Positions 14,248 through 20,614 of a DNA stretch of 22,872 nucleotides are shown piece by piece. Made by a program: the position numbers and the translations under genes. Position 1 is the first letter of the stretch; the number at the start of each line of letters is the position of its first letter. The stretch lies in NCBI GenBank assembly GCA_019322475.1, contig JAHWIN010000030.1, positions 1-22,872 of the forward strand. Reading direction: 5' to 3'. Source of the DNA: Candidatus Woesearchaeota archaeon (lineage in GTDB: Archaea; Nanobdellota; Nanobdellia; Woesearchaeales; JACPBV01). The notes under the pieces were generated by a model. That model was not told the origin of the DNA. It ran no database searches and saw only the letters and a program-made list of their open reading frames with translations.

Positions 14248-16005
14248 ATGGAATATTCGAAATTAGCAGGGATCTACGAGCAGATGGAGAAGACCACCAA
14301 AAGGCTCGAGAAGACGCATATACTTTCTGAGTTTCTGAAAAAGACAAGCTTAGATGACCTTCCTATAATCGCTCTTCTGGTCCAGGGGAAACTGTTCCCT
14401 AACTGGGATGAGAATAAGATAGGCGTTGCATCAAGGCTCATATTGAAGGCTATAAATACTGCTACAGGAATATCCTCTTCCAAGGTAGAGCTTGAGTGGA
14501 AGAAGACAGGGGACCTGGGGATAGTGGCTGAGAACCTTGTAAAGAGGAAGAAGCAATCTACTTTGTTTTCAAGCTCTCTTTCTGTCAAGAAGGTATTTGA
14601 AAATTTAAGGAAGTTAGCGGGACTGGAGGGGATTGGGGCAGTGGACAAGAAGATAAAGCTTATTGCCGAGCTTCTGACCTCTGCAAAGCCCATAGAGGCA
14701 AAATACATAACAAGGACAGTTCTTGAGGAATTAAGGGTGGGGGTGGGGGAAGGGAGCTTAAGGGATGCAATAGTCTGGGCGTTCTTCGGCGAGGATATAG
14801 GCCTGAAATACCTTTCAGAGAACAAGATCGACATAAAAAGCAGGGAGGAGTATAATAAATATGTAAGTGCTGTCCAGGAGGCCTATGACCAGACCAATGA
14901 CTTTTCTACTGTTGCTGCCTGCGCTAAGAAGAAAGGCCTTAAAGGGCTGAAGGAAAGCGGAATAGAGGTCTTCAGGCCCTTAAAGGTCATGCTTGCATTA
15001 AAGGTGAAGGATGTTGAAGAAGGGTTTAAGAGGTGCGGAAAGCCGGCAGATGTGGAGTACAAGCTTGACGGCTTCAGGATACAGGCCCACAAGAAAGGGG
15101 GCAAGGTAAAGCTGTTCACAAGGAGGCTGGAGGATGTAACTGCACAGTTTCCTGATGTTGAGAGATATGTGAAGAAGAACATCAGGGGTGAAAGCTTTAT
15201 AATAGATTCCGAGACTGCAGGATTTGACCCAAAGACCGGAAAATACCTTCCTTTCCAGAAGATATCACAGAGGATAAAAAGGAAGTACAACATAATCGAG
15301 ACTGCAAAGATGTTTCCTGTGGAAGTGAATGTTTTTGATATCCTGTATTACAACGGAAAGAGCATGATAAATGAGGGCTTTAAGGAAAGAAGGAAGCTTA
15401 TAGAGAAGATAGTTACGGGCAAAAAAAGGGAGATAGTCGTAGTGAAGAACATGATAACATCTGATGAGGAAGAGCTGGAAAGGTTCTATAAGGAAAGCCT
15501 GAGCAAGGGGAATGAAGGCATCATGATCAAGAAGCTTGATGCCCCTTACAAGCCAGGCGCAAGGGTAGGCTTTATGGTAAAGATGAAGGGGGTTATGGAC
15601 GGCCTTGATGTTGTTATAACAGGCGCTGAATGGGGGGAAGGAAAAAGGGCCAGATGGCTCAGCTCATTCACCATAGCATGCATAGATGACGATGGAAATT
15701 TCCTTGGGATAGGAAAAGTAGGTACAGGGATAAAGGAAAAAGGGGAAGAGGGGGTAAGTTTTAATGAATTGACTGAACTCTTAAAGCCTTTGATCATCTC
15801 TGAGAAGGGGAAGACAGTAAGGCTAAAGCCAAAGATAGTCATCGAGGTAAGCTATGAAGAGATACAAAAAAGCCCTACTTATTCTTCAGGCTATGCCTTA
15901 AGGTTTCCAAGGTTCAGCAGGCTGAGGAACATGGACAAAAAAGCTGAGGATGTTGTCAGGCTTGATGAGCTTGAGGATGCCTATTACGGGCAGAAGAAGC
16001 ATTAG
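14248..16005 (+). CDS. lig: ATP-dependent DNA ligase
   Basis: Replicative archaeal-type ligase of 585 aa that seals nicks through an enzyme-AMP intermediate. The N-terminal DNA-binding domain covers about 1-230. The nucleotidyl-transferase domain has motif I Y-K-L-D-G-F-R with the adenylated Lys at 272, motif III V-F-D-I-L-Y-Y-N-G (362-370), motif IV E-G-I-M-I-K-K (423-429) and motif V F-M-V-K-M-K-G (442-448). An OB domain finishes the protein. Motif I has L-D-G-F-R where archaeal ligases usually have Y-D-G-E-R. The frame is open back to 14011, but GGGAG (14237-14241) and the family N-terminus place the start at 14248. The methyltransferase gene follows after 47 bp with its own TATA box. Confidence 0.95.
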   Translation: MEYSKLAGIYEQMEKTTKRLEKTHILSEFLKKTSLDDLPIIALLVQGKLFPNWDENKIGVASRLILKAINTATGISSSKVELEWKKTGDLGIVAENLVKRKKQSTLFSSSLSVKKVFENLRKLAGLEGIGAVDKKIKLIAELLTSAKPIEAKYITRTVLEELRVGVGEGSLRDAIVWAFFGEDIGLKYLSENKIDIKSREEYNKYVSAVQEAYDQTNDFSTVAACAKKKGLKGLKESGIEVFRPLKVMLALKVKDVEEGFKRCGKPADVEYKLDGFRIQAHKKGGKVKLFTRRLEDVTAQFPDVERYVKKNIRGESFIIDSETAGFDPKTGKYLPFQKISQRIKRKYNIIETAKMFPVEVNVFDILYYNGKSMINEGFKERRKLIEKIVTGKKREIVVVKNMITSDEEELERFYKESLSKGNEGIMIKKLDAPYKPGARVGFMVKMKGVMDGLDVVITGAEWGEGKRARWLSSFTIACIDDDGNFLGIGKVGTGIKEKGEEGVSFNELTELLKPLIISEKGKTVRLKPKIVIEVSYEEIQKSPTYSSGYALRFPRFSRLRNMDKKAEDVVRLDELEDAYYGQKKH

Positions 16006-16020
16006 AAATGCGGTAGGATA

Positions 16021-16030
16021 GTTTATATAA
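16021..16030 (+). promoter_or_regulatory. TATA box of the methyltransferase gene
   Basis: GTTTATATAA is centred about 27 bases before the ATG at 16053. There is no Shine-Dalgarno, so a leaderless transcript is likely. Confidence 0.55.
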
Positions 16031-16052
16031 CTTAAGTGTTTTCTTATGGCGT

Positions 16053-16679
16053 ATGGGTGACTGGGAAAGATTATACAAAGAGAAAGGGACTGTCCAGAGA
16101 GAGCCCTCAAAAAAGGTTTTGGAAGCTATCGAATTCTTCAAAGAGAAAAGAGTAAAAAAGGTCCTTGACCTTGGGTGCGGGACAGGCAGGCATACAGAGC
16201 TGCTTGTTAACATGGGTTTTGAGGCTTATGGATGTGATAATTCCAAAGATGCCCTTGAGATAGTAAAAAGAAAGCTTCCGAACTGCAGGCTTGAAGCTTG
16301 TGACATGACAAAGCTTCCTTATAGTGATGGGTATTTTGATGGGGTCCTATGCTATCTGGTCATACAGCATGGGATGATGAAGGATATCAAGAAAACTGTT
16401 TCTGAGATGATAAGGGTATTGAAGAAAAGAGGATACCTGTATCTTGCTGCAATATCAAGAAAGCACCCGACATATGATACAGGGGAAGAGATAGAGCCTA
16501 ATACAAGGATCAATACTGAAGCAGATGATGGTGATATGCCCCATCATTTTTTTTCTGAAGATGAGTTGAAAGGGCTTTTCGATGAATTTGAGATAATAAG
16601 GATCGAGCATTTTGAAGAGGAAAGCATGCTTAATCCGGACAAGGTAGCTTCATGGGGGCTATATGCCATGAAGCCTTAA
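16053..16679 (+). CDS. Class I SAM-dependent methyltransferase
   Basis: A 208-aa Rossmann-type methyltransferase. Motif I is V-L-D-L-G-C-G-T-G (37-45), where S-adenosylmethionine binds. The acidic residue that would contact the ribose is in G-C-D-N-S at about 59-63, and later motifs (A-C-D-M-T-K-L-P-Y; F-D-G-V-L-C-Y; I-R-V-L-K-K-R-G-Y-L) fit the Methyltransf_11/25 type. No substrate domain is recognisable, so the target (small molecule, lipid, protein or RNA) stays open. No membrane segment. It lies alone between lig and mgtE. Confidence 0.85.
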   Translation: MGDWERLYKEKGTVQREPSKKVLEAIEFFKEKRVKKVLDLGCGTGRHTELLVNMGFEAYGCDNSKDALEIVKRKLPNCRLEACDMTKLPYSDGYFDGVLCYLVIQHGMMKDIKKTVSEMIRVLKKRGYLYLAAISRKHPTYDTGEEIEPNTRINTEADDGDMPHHFFSEDELKGLFDEFEIIRIEHFEEESMLNPDKVASWGLYAMKP

Positions 16680-16782
16680 GGTAAGGATATCCTTTGTGAT
16701 AACAGCTATAGGCAGTTCGGCTTTTTAGACGGTAAGAAAGAAAACAGTAAAATTTATTAATAAAACAGATTAATTCAGGGGT

Positions 16783-18126
16783 ATGGCTTTCCCCAACATA
16801 GCTGCTGTAAAGGAGCTTCTTGAAAAGGATGATGCAGATAAGATCAAAAAGGTGATCGAAGAGACAGAAAGCCATGACCTTGCTGCATTGATCAACCAGC
16901 TAAACGACAGGAATAAGATAAAATTCTATCTTTTGCTTCCGACAAGCATATCCTCTGATGTCCTTCTCGAGCTCAGCAAGCATTCAAGGAAATTCATACT
17001 CAAGAGCCTAAAGGACAAATATATAGCTTCGATCATAGAGAAAACAGAGTCTGACGATTCAGCAGATATCCTTGGCGAGTTCTCTGAAAAGAAGATGAGG
17101 AATATATTCGCAAAGCTGACAAAGAAAAAGAAAGAGGCTGTTGAGGAGCTGATAAAATATGAGGAGGACACTGCAGGAGGCCTGATGCAGTCGGAGCTTC
17201 TGGAGCTTCCAGGAACCATAAAGGTAAGCGAGGCCATCAACCTCATAAAGAAAAAGATCAAGGATGTCGAAGGGGTCAATTATGTCTATATAACAGACAG
17301 CAAAGACAGGCTAAAGGGCGTAATAACGATACAGGGGCTTATCACCCATGACCAAAACAAGAGGCTTTACCAGATAATGAAGAAAGAGGTCATAAAGGTA
17401 AGGCCTGAGCTTGACAAGGAAAAGGTAGCTGAGATATTCAGGAAAGAGGACCTTCTTGCCGTTCCTGTAGTTGACAAGAAAGGGCTGCTGCTGGGGAGGG
17501 TGACTGTAGATGATGTCCTGGATGTCATGGGGGACGAGGCTACTGAGGACATGTTTAAGATAGCTGGTATGCATCCTGATGAAAGCGTATTTGATCCCAT
17601 GAGGAAATCCCTGAAGAGCAGGCTTCCCTGGCTTACTGTAAACCTTCTTACTGTGCTTGTTGCTGCTTTTGTAGTGTCTATCTTTCAGGACACCCTGCAG
17701 AGGCTGATAATACTTGCTGCTTTCCTTCCTGTGATAGCGGGCATGGGAGGCAACGCAGGAACACAGACATTAACATTAGTGGTAAGGGGGATAGCATTGA
17801 ACCAGCTCAACCTGAAGAATTACAAGAAGGTGCTCTTCAAGGAGATCATGCTTGGGCTGATAAACGGGCTTGCTATAGGCGTCCTTACAGGCGTTATAGC
17901 CTATTTCTGGATAGGCAACTATATGATAGGCGTGGTTATTATCCTGGCGATGGTGATAGACCTTATCGTGGCAGGCCTTGTAGGGACATGCATACCCCTG
18001 CTGCTGAAGTGGTTCAAGGTTGATCCTGCTGTGGCTTCATGCATATTTATAACAACATTTACTGATATTATCGGGTTTTTTTCGCTTCTTGGCATAGCAA
18101 CCCTGCTGATACACTGGCTGGTCTGA
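16783..18126 (+). CDS. mgtE: Magnesium transporter MgtE
   Basis: A 447-aa MgtE-family Mg2+ channel. In order: a helical N domain (about 1-125), the conserved Y-E-E-D-T-A-G-G-L-M (126-135), a pair of CBS domains (about 137-255) that sense cytoplasmic Mg2+, a connecting helix (about 260-282) and five membrane helices. The selectivity signature P-V-I-A-G-M-G-G-N-A-G-T-Q-T (316-329) is intact, and the last helix carries the pore Asp in F-T-D-I-I-G. Length and order are normal. GGGG just before the ATG may help translation. No Mg-sensing leader is apparent, as the transcript should begin close to the start codon. Confidence 0.95.
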   Translation: MAFPNIAAVKELLEKDDADKIKKVIEETESHDLAALINQLNDRNKIKFYLLLPTSISSDVLLELSKHSRKFILKSLKDKYIASIIEKTESDDSADILGEFSEKKMRNIFAKLTKKKKEAVEELIKYEEDTAGGLMQSELLELPGTIKVSEAINLIKKKIKDVEGVNYVYITDSKDRLKGVITIQGLITHDQNKRLYQIMKKEVIKVRPELDKEKVAEIFRKEDLLAVPVVDKKGLLLGRVTVDDVLDVMGDEATEDMFKIAGMHPDESVFDPMRKSLKSRLPWLTVNLLTVLVAAFVVSIFQDTLQRLIILAAFLPVIAGMGGNAGTQTLTLVVRGIALNQLNLKNYKKVLFKEIMLGLINGLAIGVLTGVIAYFWIGNYMIGVVIILAMVIDLIVAGLVGTCIPLLLKWFKVDPAVASCIFITTFTDIIGFFSLLGIATLLIHWLV

Positions 18127-18242
18127 AATAGCTACTATAAGGAGCAGGTTCTTTAAAGAATTATATCTGCTGATGATATTAATATGTTTGCGGAGTTCTG
18201 GCAAACTTTGTCCGAAAAGTTGTGTTTAAGTTCCAATCAATC

Positions 18243-18286
18243 CTTGACGAAGTCAAGACTATATGTGCGTAGCACTGGGGGATTCC
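18243..18286 (+). repeat. Paired-hairpin repeat, copy 1
   Basis: CTTGAC-GAA-GTCAAG (18243-18257), then ACTATAT, then GTGC-GTA-GCAC (18265-18275), then GGGGGATTCC (18277-18286). It is the leftmost of three related elements and sits in the 171-bp gap between mgtE and the lipoprotein gene. A weaker hairpin AACTTT/AAAGTT lies at about 18203-18222. Confidence 0.65.
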
Positions 18287-18297
18287 GTTAAAATAGA

Positions 18298-18651
18298 CTA
18301 TTCATCTTCTACAGAAACGCACTTATTATCTACGCAAAGACATTCAATTGTCCTTTTTTCCCTTTCACTACAATCGCAATTAGAGTCAACTTTACACGTA
18401 AATAGATAGCTTTTGCTGATTTCTGGATTAGGATCATGATAAGACAATGGACATATTACTTTACACTTGGAATCAATACATGCTGTGCCGAAAGGACAAT
18501 TTGACTGAATCGCATAATCCATTGGAAGTTTACATTCTGAATGGTTGGCACAAGAACTTCCTATATTTGATTCATAAGAATTATTATTGTTATTACATCC
18601 ATTAATAATTAAGATTGATACAATTAGTAAGAAAGAAAATATTTTTATCAT
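18298..18651 (-). CDS. Small Cys-rich lipoprotein
   Basis: A 117-aa protein with a signal segment ending in the lipobox I-N-G-C (about 16-19) and a linker of consecutive Asn. The mature part holds many Cys in a pattern C-A-N-H-S-E-C, N-C-P-F-G-T-A-C-I-D-S-K-C-K-V-I-C-P, T-C-K-V-D-S-N-C-D-C, E-C-L-C-V-D-N-K-C. It is therefore probably a disulfide-stabilised domain outside the cell. Similar proteins occur in DPANN genomes, to my recollection, without known function. Its ATG overlaps the stop of the preceding gene (ATGA). Last gene of the small-protein operon. Confidence 0.75.
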   Translation of the reverse strand: MIKIFSFLLIVSILIINGCNNNNNSYESNIGSSCANHSECKLPMDYAIQSNCPFGTACIDSKCKVICPLSYHDPNPEISKSYLFTCKVDSNCDCSEREKRTIECLCVDNKCVSVEDE

Positions 18652-18815
18652 TTTTTTCTTGAAGTTAAGAAAGTTATCAAAATGCCCAGACCTAATCCTA
18701 TTAACGTAAATGCAGGAATGGCTACAGAAAATTCATCTACTAAAAGCAACCCAATTCCAATGCCCATAAGTAAACAAGCAGGAATGGGCCATTTGGTGAT
18801 ATTATGTTTTTTCAT
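18648..18815 (-). CDS. 55-aa double-pass membrane protein
   Basis: A complete small frame beginning M-K-K-H-N-I-T-K-W-P and ending T-S-R-K-K. Two hydrophobic segments (about 10-27 with P-A-C-L-L-M-G-I-G-I-G, and 33-50 with L-I-G-L-G-L-G-I-L-I) flank a short D-E-F turn. Start and stop both overlap neighbouring genes through ATGA, which strongly supports translation. Function unknown. Confidence 0.7.
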   Translation of the reverse strand: MKKHNITKWPIPACLLMGIGIGLLLVDEFSVAIPAFTLIGLGLGILITFLTSRKK

Positions 18816-18988
18816 TTTCTCTTATATTCGTTCCGAAAATTCAGGGCAATAATGTAAAATGTAATTGAGAGTATGAACCAAATTATGTTTGTGTTATAAG
18901 CTATTGATGACACTATAAAAACAAGTAAGAAGATTGTTGCACTACTAAAAAATAAAATTGCAGCAGTCCTTAGGCTTTTCTTTGTCAT
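18812..18988 (-). CDS. 58-aa double-pass membrane protein
   Basis: Two membrane segments (about 8-30 and 34-51) follow a basic N-terminus (M-T-K-K-S-L-R), and the protein ends R-N-E-Y-K-R-K. An alternative ATG at 18997 adds three residues. The inner ATG at 18988 is preferred because it makes the same ATGA overlap seen at the other junctions of this operon. Function unknown. Confidence 0.7.
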   Translation of the reverse strand: MTKKSLRTAAILFFSSATIFLLVFIVSSIAYNTNIIWFILSITFYIIALNFRNEYKRK

Positions 18989-19152
18989 TTTTTCCATTTG
19001 TCCTTATTCTTTCCTCCAATTATCATAAACATAATTCCAATACCAATAAATGCAGCCCCAAGTCCAACATTTACAGAAGTCATAAAGACAACTCCTGCAC
19101 CTACAAATGTTATCCCTGAAAAAAATATTCCTTTGTAGTTTGTTTCTTTCAT
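18985..19152 (-). CDS. 55-aa double-pass membrane protein
   Basis: The frame begins M-K-E-T-N-Y-K-G-I-F-F and ends K-D-K-W-K-K. Two Gly-rich hydrophobic segments (about 8-25 and 29-47, with G-L-G-A-A-F-I-G-I-G-I-M) form a likely hairpin. ATGA overlaps occur at both ends. It has the same architecture as the other two tiny membrane proteins of the operon, though sequence similarity between them is low. Function unknown. Confidence 0.7.
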   Translation of the reverse strand: MKETNYKGIFFSGITFVGAGVVFMTSVNVGLGAAFIGIGIMFMIIGGKNKDKWKK

Positions 19153-19331
19153 TTAAGTTTCTCTACTATCAACAGAAAGTCTACTTTAGCTGTTGCTCCC
19201 ATGAGTTGGAAAGTGGGTTTAACATTTGGAATTACCGCAAGAACTTCTCCATCAAGTTTATTTAAGAACTGTTCTAATTTATCCTGCATATCTTCACTCT
19301 TGACCTCTAAGCGATGTACTTTATATTTCAT
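19149..19331 (-). CDS. Small soluble DUF4177-like protein
   Basis: A 60-aa protein with a beta-alpha-beta pattern: M-K-Y-K-V-H-R-L-E-V, a helix M-Q-D-K-L-E-Q-F-L-N-K-L, then G-E-V-L-A-V-I-P-N and V-D-F-L-L-I-V-E-K-L. The pattern recalls DUF4177 proteins, whose function is unknown. GAGGTGA lies about six bases before the ATG, one of the best ribosome sites in the window. It begins 4 bp after the stop of the 100-aa membrane protein gene. Confidence 0.65.
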   Translation of the reverse strand: MKYKVHRLEVKSEDMQDKLEQFLNKLDGEVLAVIPNVKPTFQLMGATAKVDFLLIVEKLK

Positions 19332-19335
19332 TTTT

Positions 19336-19638
19336 TCACCTCAAATACATGAATAAAAAAGCTACTACCCCTAATAGTAACATAGTCACACTAGCAAGCA
19401 CTGCAAGTTTTTTCCTTTTTTTCTCTTTTTCAGTTAAAGGCCTGATCTTTCCTTCCCTTTTGTATTTAGATTCAATCCCATAACCAATCGCCAAGCCAAT
19501 GCAAATTCCCATACCAAATCCAAGTCCTATGAACTGAGGTCCTCCAAGGGCAAATGCAAAAGGGATTCCTAGAATCATACCTATTGCCATCCACATTCTT
19601 AAGAAATGCCCTTCTGGATACTTCTTTTCTTCTGCCAT
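19336..19638 (-). CDS. 100-aa membrane protein, first gene of the small-protein operon
   Basis: Begins M-A-E-E-K-K-Y-P-E-G-H-F. Two hydrophobic Gly-rich segments (about 14-32 and 36-53) are followed by a charged loop (Y-K-R-E-G-K-I-R-P-L-T-E-K-E-K-K-R) and a third membrane segment (about 79-98). It matches a recurring but uncharacterised prokaryotic small membrane protein type, from memory. TATTTAAATA (19662-19671) lies about 28 bases before the ATG, so the operon promoter is here. Confidence 0.75.
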   Translation of the reverse strand: MAEEKKYPEGHFLRMWMAIGMILGIPFAFALGGPQFIGLGFGMGICIGLAIGYGIESKYKREGKIRPLTEKEKKRKKLAVLASVTMLLLGVVAFLFMYLR

Positions 19639-19661
19639 ATTAATAATTATTATTGAACTTC

Positions 19662-19671
19662 TATTTAAATA
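19662..19671 (-). promoter_or_regulatory. TATA box of the small-protein operon
   Basis: TATTTAAATA is centred about 28 bases before the start codon at 19638. It is the only promoter-like element found for the six coupled genes. Confidence 0.55.
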
Positions 19672-19703
19672 CTACGGTACTTCCACAAAAGTTAAAATAA
19701 ATT

Positions 19704-19748
19704 CTTTCTCGAAGAGAAAGGCTATATGTGCGAAGGACGAACTCCCCC
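19704..19748 (+). repeat. Paired-hairpin repeat, copy 2
   Basis: CTTTCTC-GAA-GAGAAAG (19704-19720), then GCTATAT, then GTGC-GAA-GGAC (19728-19738, one mismatch), then GAACTCCCCC (19739-19748). The final box is in the opposite orientation to that of copies 1 and 3. AATAAATTC precedes the first hairpin, as in copy 3. Confidence 0.7.
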
Positions 19749-19762
19749 GTTTTTACCGTCGA

Positions 19763-19875
19763 GAAATGGAAATTTTATTGTATTTAACATCGGGATCCTT
19801 GTTAAACGTCCCGACGACTGAAAGGAGGAGAGCGCAGCGTGGTCGGAGCGTAGCGGAGAAGTTGCTAATTTGCCC
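19763..19875. repeat. Left inverted-repeat block flanking the Nudix gene
   Basis: GAAATGGAAATTTTA (19763-19777) and TTGCTAATTTGCCC (19862-19875) recur as exact reverse complements on the far side of the gene. Between them is a hairpin TTTAACA (19783-19789) / TGTTAAA (19800-19806) and two mini-hairpin motifs of the type GCGNAGC (in GAGCGCAGCG and GAGCGTAGCGG). The inner repeat overlaps the Nudix stop codon. Confidence 0.7.
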
Positions 19876-20368
19876 GTACAATCTGTTCAGCTTTTTGCAG
19901 AAATTCTAAATCTCTTTTTTGAATAAAAGAACCCTCATAATTTTCAGGTTTATCATTTTCAACTTTGGAAATTGCATCTTTAAGAGAGAGCCATACAATC
20001 TTAAATCCTTGACTTAATTCCTTTTCGGTAAAATCAGATTCACCCTTAGAAATAATTTTTCCATAATAACAATATGAGATTTGTTTCAAGTCCCATTTAG
20101 ATCTAAATTCAATGATTTTACCAATTTCACCAGAAACTTCTATTTCACTTCCAACTTCTTCAAGGCATTCTCTAACTAAAGCTTGAGATTTATCTTCGCC
20201 TTCATCAATGCCTCCGCCTGGAAGTTTATGGTAATTATATTTGACAACAAATAGTAAAGGAATTAAGTCATTCTCATCAAAAAGTATGGCTCTTGATGCT
20301 TCTCTAATTTTCAAAGTTGATTTATCTTCTGGAAATTCTTTATCTTTGATTTCTTTTAATAGTTCCAT
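19865..20368 (-). CDS. Nudix hydrolase
   Basis: A 167-aa Nudix-fold protein that cleaves nucleoside diphosphates linked to another moiety. The Nudix box is complete: G52-x5-E58-x7-R66-E-C-L-E-E-V-G73, preceded by Y-H-K-L-P-G-G-G, so metal binding and catalysis should be intact. The substrate is not evident, and a Pro typical of ADP-ribose pyrophosphatases after the box is not seen. TATATAAATA (20391-20400) lies about 26 bases before the ATG, so it has its own promoter. Codons are AT-rich. Inverted repeats flank it, which suggests that it moved as a unit. It lies downstream of the SIR2 operon, 246 bp away. Confidence 0.88.
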   Translation of the reverse strand: MELLKEIKDKEFPEDKSTLKIREASRAILFDENDLIPLLFVVKYNYHKLPGGGIDEGEDKSQALVRECLEEVGSEIEVSGEIGKIIEFRSKWDLKQISYCYYGKIISKGESDFTEKELSQGFKIVWLSLKDAISKVENDKPENYEGSFIQKRDLEFLQKAEQIVRAN

Positions 20369-20410
20369 AGATTATGAGGGTTCTTAGTTTTATATAAATA
20401 TTTCTGCTTA

Positions 20411-20519
20411 GGGCAAATTAGCAATTACGTTTAACATCGGGGCACTGTTAAATACGTTTTCCGTTACGAGCGAAGCGGAGTTCGGAAAACCTGCGTCCGC
20501 AGAGTAAAATTTCCATTTC
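20411..20519. repeat. Right inverted-repeat block flanking the Nudix gene
   Basis: GGGCAAATTAGCAA (20411-20424) and TAAAATTTCCATTTC (20505-20519) are exact reverse complements of sequences on the left side. Between them lie a hairpin TTTAACA (20430-20436) / TGTTAAA (20446-20452), the motif GAGCGAAGCGG (about 20468-20478) and CTGC-GTCC-GCAG (about 20491-20502). This DNA fills most of 20369-20614, where no gene is visible. Confidence 0.7.
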
Positions 20520-20527
20520 CAATAAAT

Positions 20528-20572
20528 TCGAGGCAAAGCCGAGACTATATGTCCGCAGGACAGGGGGAGTTC
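20528..20572 (+). repeat. Paired-hairpin repeat, copy 3
   Basis: TCGAGGC-AAA-GCCGAGA (20528-20544, two G-A mismatches inside the stem), then CTATAT, then GTCC-GCA-GGAC (20551-20561), then GGGGGAGTTC (20563-20572). The spacing matches copies 1 and 2 while the stem sequences differ, and base pairing is mostly preserved. Confidence 0.7.
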
Positions 20573-20614
20573 AGTTCCTTTTAGAAAGCGAAGCGTTAAA
20601 TTAAGAACAAGTAG

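Noticed and set aside
18243..20572. Repeats as a CRISPR array
   Set aside because: Copies are 0.8-1.5 kb apart, with genes between them and varying stems. There are no regular spacers or cas genes.
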